Below are positions 60,994 to 64,000 of a DNA stretch of 64,000 bases, in pieces. The notes below the pieces were generated by a model. It did no database searches, was not told where the DNA came from, and saw only the letters and a program-made list of their open reading frames with translations. The stretch is taken from assembly GCF_036227265.1 (NCBI RefSeq), contig NZ_CP109446.1:8139001-8203000 (forward strand). Reading direction: 5' to 3'. Position 1 is the first letter of the stretch; each line of letters starts with the position of its first letter. The position numbers and the translations under genes are program-made. Origin of the DNA: Streptomyces sp. NBC_01476. Its GTDB lineage: Bacteria; Actinomycetota; Actinomycetes; Streptomycetales; Streptomycetaceae.

Positions 60994-61452
60994 CTACTCC
61001 CCGATGTCCTCGAACCACAGCTCGGGCCGTGCCGCGATGAACTCCTCCATCAGCGCGACGCACTCCGGGTCGTCCAGCAGCGTCACCCGTACGCCGTGCT
61101 CGGCCAGCCACTCGTGCCCGCCGCGGAAGGTCCGCGCCTCACCGATCACCACATGACCGATGCCGAACTGGCGGACCAGACCCGAGCAGTACCAGCACGG
61201 CGACAGCGTCGTCACCATCGTGGTCCTGCGGTAGCCGCGCAGCCGCCCGGCGGCCCGGAACGCCGACGTCTCCCCGTGCGCCGAGGGATCGCCGTCCTGC
61301 ACCCGGCGGTTGCGGCCACGGCCCAGCACGTCCCCGTCCGGTCCGAAGAGCGCCGCACCGATCGGGATGCCGCCCTCGGCGCGTCCGGCCCTGGCCTCCC
61401 CGACCGCCACGGCCAGCATCGCCGCCGGGTCCGCGGTCACCGCATCTGTCAT
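60994..61452 (-). CDS. Yeast-type cytosine deaminase
   Basis: A 152-residue zinc deaminase. The zinc ligands are His59 in SAHGETSA, Cys86 and Cys89 in PCWYC, and the catalytic acid is Glu61, matching His62, Glu64, Cys91 and Cys94 of yeast cytosine deaminase. The C-terminus ERPxxWFEDIGE-like segment (RPELWFEDIGE) is almost identical to the yeast enzyme's end and is not found in tRNA or guanine deaminases. It converts cytosine to uracil. ATG 61452. The convergent PucR regulator and the NCS1 permease support nucleobase use. Confidence 0.9.
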   Translation of the reverse strand: MTDAVTADPAAMLAVAVGEARAGRAEGGIPIGAALFGPDGDVLGRGRNRRVQDGDPSAHGETSAFRAAGRLRGYRRTTMVTTLSPCWYCSGLVRQFGIGHVVIGEARTFRGGHEWLAEHGVRVTLLDDPECVALMEEFIAARPELWFEDIGE

Positions 61453-61483
61453 GCCACCACTGTCCGGGCACCGGAGCGCCGCC

Positions 61484-61503
61484 GCAATGTACGGAAGGTA
61501 CGC
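61484..61503. repeat. 20-bp direct repeat, copy 1 (deaminase promoter)
   Basis: GCAATGTACGGAAGGTACGC, 32 bp upstream of the deaminase start. It shares GCAA-N4-CGGAA(A/G)GTACGC with the copy at 61583-61602, 99 bp away in the same orientation. Candidate regulator-binding site. Confidence 0.6.
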
Positions 61504-61582
61504 ACCTTCTCCGCTCGCGGCGGACACGCTGTCGGCGCCCGCGGGGCGCCCGCGCCCGCTGGACCCGACGCGAAACGCCGAC

Positions 61583-61602
61583 GCAACCTGCGGAAAGTAC
61601 GC
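61583..61602. repeat. 20-bp direct repeat, copy 2 (pucR promoter)
   Basis: GCAACCTGCGGAAAGTACGC, 58 bp upstream of the PucR-type regulator start, matches copy 1 at 16 of 20 positions. Confidence 0.6.
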
Positions 61603-61659
61603 TCCGCTACGCCGCCGGAGCCCCGCGGCGCCGGCCGGACCGGCCTTGGAGGTGCGCTG

Positions 61660-62895
61660 GTGCTGACCCTGAGCGAGATCCTGACGTTCGACGTGCTCGG
61701 CAGGGCCGGCGCCGAAGTACTGGCCGGGCACGACGCGCTGGACCGGCTGGTGCGGTGGGTGCACTCCAGTGAGATCTACGAGATCGGGCCGCTGCTGTCA
61801 GGCGGCGAACTGCTGCTGACCACCGGACTCGGCCTGGCCGGCGCCGACGCCGGAGCGTGCCGCCACTACGTCCGCGAACTCGACGAGCGGGGTGTGTCGG
61901 GCGTCGCCGTCGAACTGGGCAGGTCACTGCCGGACATGCCGTACGCCCTTGTCGACGAGAGCCGGCGCCGGGGACTGCCGCTCATCGCGCTGCGGCAGGT
62001 CGTGCCGTTCATCCGGATCACCGAGGCGGTCAACACCGCGATCGTCACCCAGACGCTGACCGATCAGCCGTACCGGCCGGGCGGCGCGGGCGTGCTGGCC
62101 GATCTGGAGGGTGGCACCGCGCTCAGCCAGCAGCAGGTGACCGCCCGGCTGCGGGCGCTGGGTTTCCGCCCCGAGCGCGCGCACCGGCTGGTCGGCGTCG
62201 CCGTCCACGCGGCCGGTCCGGCGGCTGCCGCGGCCGTACTCGACCGTGCCGCCGAGCGGCTGGGCGGCCCACTGCTGCGGGGAGCAGCTCCGGGTTCCGC
62301 CGCCGCGCTCCTCGCGCTGCCGGCGCCGCCGGCGGGTGAGCCGGTGCGGCTGGCGCGGGCCGCCGTCGCGGAGGCGGCAACCGCCCTGCCCGGCACCGAC
62401 GGGCTGACGTTCGCGCTCGGACCCGCCGTCCGCGCCGACGCGGGCTGGCGCCGCTGGGGCGAAACCCTGCGCGAGGCCCGCGCCACCTTGCGGCTTGCCC
62501 TCACCGTGCCGCTGCCGGAGGCCGGTCCTGGCGCGCGGGGCGGCGCCGTGGTGACGACCTCGCGCGCCCTGGCCCTGGAGCGCGAACTGGCCGGTGACGG
62601 CCTCACCGCCGCCGGCCGCGCCCGCCTGGTCACCCTGGTCGACCGGGCCCTGGGCCCGCTGCTGGGGTGGGAGGCCGCCCACCCCAGCGATCTCGTGCAC
62701 ACCCTGGAGGTGCACCTGCGCAACGGCTGCAGCCCGACCCGTACCGCGGCGCTGCTGCACGTGGGTCGGCAGTCGCTCTACCAGCGCCTGGAACGTATCG
62801 AGTCGCTGCTCGGTCTGCCGGTCGCCGACCCCGAAGCCCACGGCGAACTGCTCTTCGCGGCCTGCGCGCACCGCCTGTTGCGGGCCGCGGACTGA
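61660..62895 (+). CDS. PucR-family transcriptional regulator
   Basis: A 411-residue regulator. The N-terminal PucR (purine catabolism) domain (about 1-120) has LTLSEILTFDVLGRAGAEVLAG and GELLLTTGLGLAG; a GGDEF-like CdaR region follows; the C-terminal helix-turn-helix (350-400) reads TRTAALLHVGRQSLYQRLERIE. GTG 61660 is chosen because GGAGG lies 7 bases upstream. It is divergent from the deaminase gene and probably activates it in response to a nucleobase or nitrogen status. Its stop abuts the stop of the convergent permease gene (TGATCA). Confidence 0.9.
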   Translation: MLTLSEILTFDVLGRAGAEVLAGHDALDRLVRWVHSSEIYEIGPLLSGGELLLTTGLGLAGADAGACRHYVRELDERGVSGVAVELGRSLPDMPYALVDESRRRGLPLIALRQVVPFIRITEAVNTAIVTQTLTDQPYRPGGAGVLADLEGGTALSQQQVTARLRALGFRPERAHRLVGVAVHAAGPAAAAAVLDRAAERLGGPLLRGAAPGSAAALLALPAPPAGEPVRLARAAVAEAATALPGTDGLTFALGPAVRADAGWRRWGETLREARATLRLALTVPLPEAGPGARGGAVVTTSRALALERELAGDGLTAAGRARLVTLVDRALGPLLGWEAAHPSDLVHTLEVHLRNGCSPTRTAALLHVGRQSLYQRLERIESLLGLPVADPEAHGELLFAACAHRLLRAAD

Positions 62896-64000
62896 TCAGA
62901 CCGGTTCGGGGACCGCCGCCCGCCGCGAGGTGGCGGGGCCCAGACCCGGCACCTTCCGCAGCGCCACGTACACCGCCCCCGCCACGACGAAGCCGACCGC
63001 GAACGCGATGTCGCCGATCTGCGGGACGTGCTGGGCGACCACCCCGGTGAAGTCCGTCTGGTTGGAGAAGAGCAGCACGCCCACCGCGGTACCCACCGCC
63101 ATCGCGACCGGCCCCGACCAGTTCCGGTACGAGCGGTCCGCGAGAAGCGCGCCGGTCTCCGCGTCGGGCCGGCCGCGCCGCAGGAAGGCATCGACGAAGA
63201 CGACCGCCAGCCACGGACCGATCCAGTAGGTGATGACCAGCAGGAAGTTCTCGTACCGCGTTCCGGAGTCGTGCAGGCCCGTCCACGCCACGATGGTCCC
63301 GGCGACGCCGAAGACCAGTGCGACCGTCGCGCGCCGCACCGCCGCGGGGAGCCGGATGCCCATGGCCACGAAGGACAGCGCACCCGAGTAGATGTTCAGC
63401 GCGTTGGCGGCGATCCCGCCGACGGCGATGGCCAGCAGGGTCAGCTTGCCCAGCCACTCCGGCAGCCCGTGGATGAACGCACCGGTGAGGGTGGCGTTCT
63501 TCGGGGCGGCCAGCGTCGCCGACGCGGCGCCCACGGTCTCCAGCAGCACGCAGGAAATCAGCACACCGAGCCCGGGCCACAGCGCCACCTTCCACCGGGC
63601 GGTGTCGCGGGGCAGGTAGCGGGTGTAGTCCGAGCCGTACGGTGTCCAGCCGGCCGCGTAGCCGAACGCCGCGCCGGTGGTCAGCAGGAAAGCCCCGTTG
63701 AAGGCGTGCGAGCCGTCGGCCGCCGAAGGGTGCGCCTTGGCCAGGATGACCGCCGAGGTCACCAGGAAGATCACCGTCAGCACCGGGAAGGCGTACTTCT
63801 CCGCCGTGTGGATGAAGTTGTGACCGAGGAACGCGACCGCGATCTGCAGGATCACCACGATGAACAGGCACAGCAGCAGCCGCCAGTGCAGCAGCGTGTT
63901 GAGCGCGTACGCGGCGCTGACGCTGTTGACGGCGAACCAGCCGATGCCCGCGCTCAGCGCGTTGAGCCCGGCGGGCAGCGCGTTGCCGTAGAAGCCGAAG
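62896..64000 (-). CDS. NCS1-family nucleobase permease, cytosine/purine type (partial, 5' end outside window)
   Basis: The C-terminal 368 residues of a permease with about nine hydrophobic segments. Diagnostic pieces are WFAVNSVSAAYALNTLL near the window edge, GWTPYGSDYTRYLPRDT (the cytoplasmic substrate/ion loop), and GGIAANALNIYSGALSF. This resembles CodB/PurP nucleobase:cation symporters. It should import cytosine or a related base for the adjacent deaminase. The remainder of the gene continues beyond base 64000. Confidence 0.88.
   Translation of the reverse strand, partial: FGFYGNALPAGLNALSAGIGWFAVNSVSAAYALNTLLHWRLLLCLFIVVILQIAVAFLGHNFIHTAEKYAFPVLTVIFLVTSAVILAKAHPSAADGSHAFNGAFLLTTGAAFGYAAGWTPYGSDYTRYLPRDTARWKVALWPGLGVLISCVLLETVGAASATLAAPKNATLTGAFIHGLPEWLGKLTLLAIAVGGIAANALNIYSGALSFVAMGIRLPAAVRRATVALVFGVAGTIVAWTGLHDSGTRYENFLLVITYWIGPWLAVVFVDAFLRRGRPDAETGALLADRSYRNWSGPVAMAVGTAVGVLLFSNQTDFTGVVAQHVPQIGDIAFAVGFVVAGAVYVALRKVPGLGPATSRRAAVPEPV

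Overview
The window is very GC-rich, with GC-dominated third codon positions, many 4-bp start/stop overlaps (ATGA/GTGA), and frequent GTG and TTG starts. Gene content (OsdKR-like dormancy genes, pca cluster, GH46 chitosanase, LytS/LytTR acetate locus) points to a Streptomyces-like actinomycete (Streptomycetaceae). No tRNA, rRNA, insertion sequence or CRISPR array was seen. It looks like chromosomal accessory territory devoted to nutrient scavenging, catabolism and stress.

Layout. (1) 1-9375: one tightly coupled operon with an oligopeptide-type ABC importer (binding protein cut by the window edge, two permeases, two ATPases), an SDR, a NodB-type deacetylase, an M20 amidohydrolase and an S9 peptidase; substrate unknown. 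(2) 9427-9736: a decayed fusion of ribosomal protein genes rpmB (L28) and rpsN (S14), the zinc-independent paralogues. (3) 9771-10873: a tandem DUF427 gene and a small unknown gene. (4) 11087-18021: acetate/monocarboxylate module with a LytS-type kinase, LytTR regulator, small membrane protein, sodium:solute symporter, GPR1/FUN34/YaaH channel and acetyl-CoA synthetase. (5) 18086-23873: trans-4-hydroxy-L-proline catabolism (epimerase, DapA-like deaminase, three-subunit D-hydroxyproline dehydrogenase) with an XRE-cupin regulator; two copies of GTTC-N8-GAAC mark both promoters. (6) 24054-32715: protocatechuate branch of the beta-ketoadipate pathway, pcaIJFHGBL, divergent from a double-length IclR regulator.

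(7) 32797-36246: a membrane protein, an HxlR regulator divergent from a quinone-oxidoreductase-like SDR, and a secreted beta-propeller protein. (8) 36784-44320: a secreted beta-helix plus GH46 chitosanase, a 1376-residue secreted protease with a sedolisin-type active site, and a divergent TrmB/LuxR-type regulator. (9) 44500-46285: an aldo/keto reductase and a DoxX protein. (10) 46537-52737: a dormancy/hypoxia block resembling the mycobacterial DosR regulon: universal stress protein, Rv1733c-like protein, CBS-BON protein, DevR-like regulator, Acg-like nitroreductase and a DevS-like kinase that keeps the heme His/Tyr pair. Copies or variants of the palindrome GGGCCGAACGGCCC lie upstream of doxX, between usp and the Rv1733c-like gene, and before devR and acg. 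(11) 52935-59679: lipoprotein signal peptidase, a PAS-GAF-SpoIIE phosphatase and a large secreted subtilase. (12) 59910-64000: a probable cytosine/nucleobase module with a 2OG-Fe(II) oxygenase, a yeast-type cytosine deaminase, a PucR regulator and an NCS1 permease cut by the window edge. Two 20-bp direct repeats lie between deaminase and regulator.

Functions are assigned from family motifs read by eye. No database search was possible, so substrate-level statements are inference.
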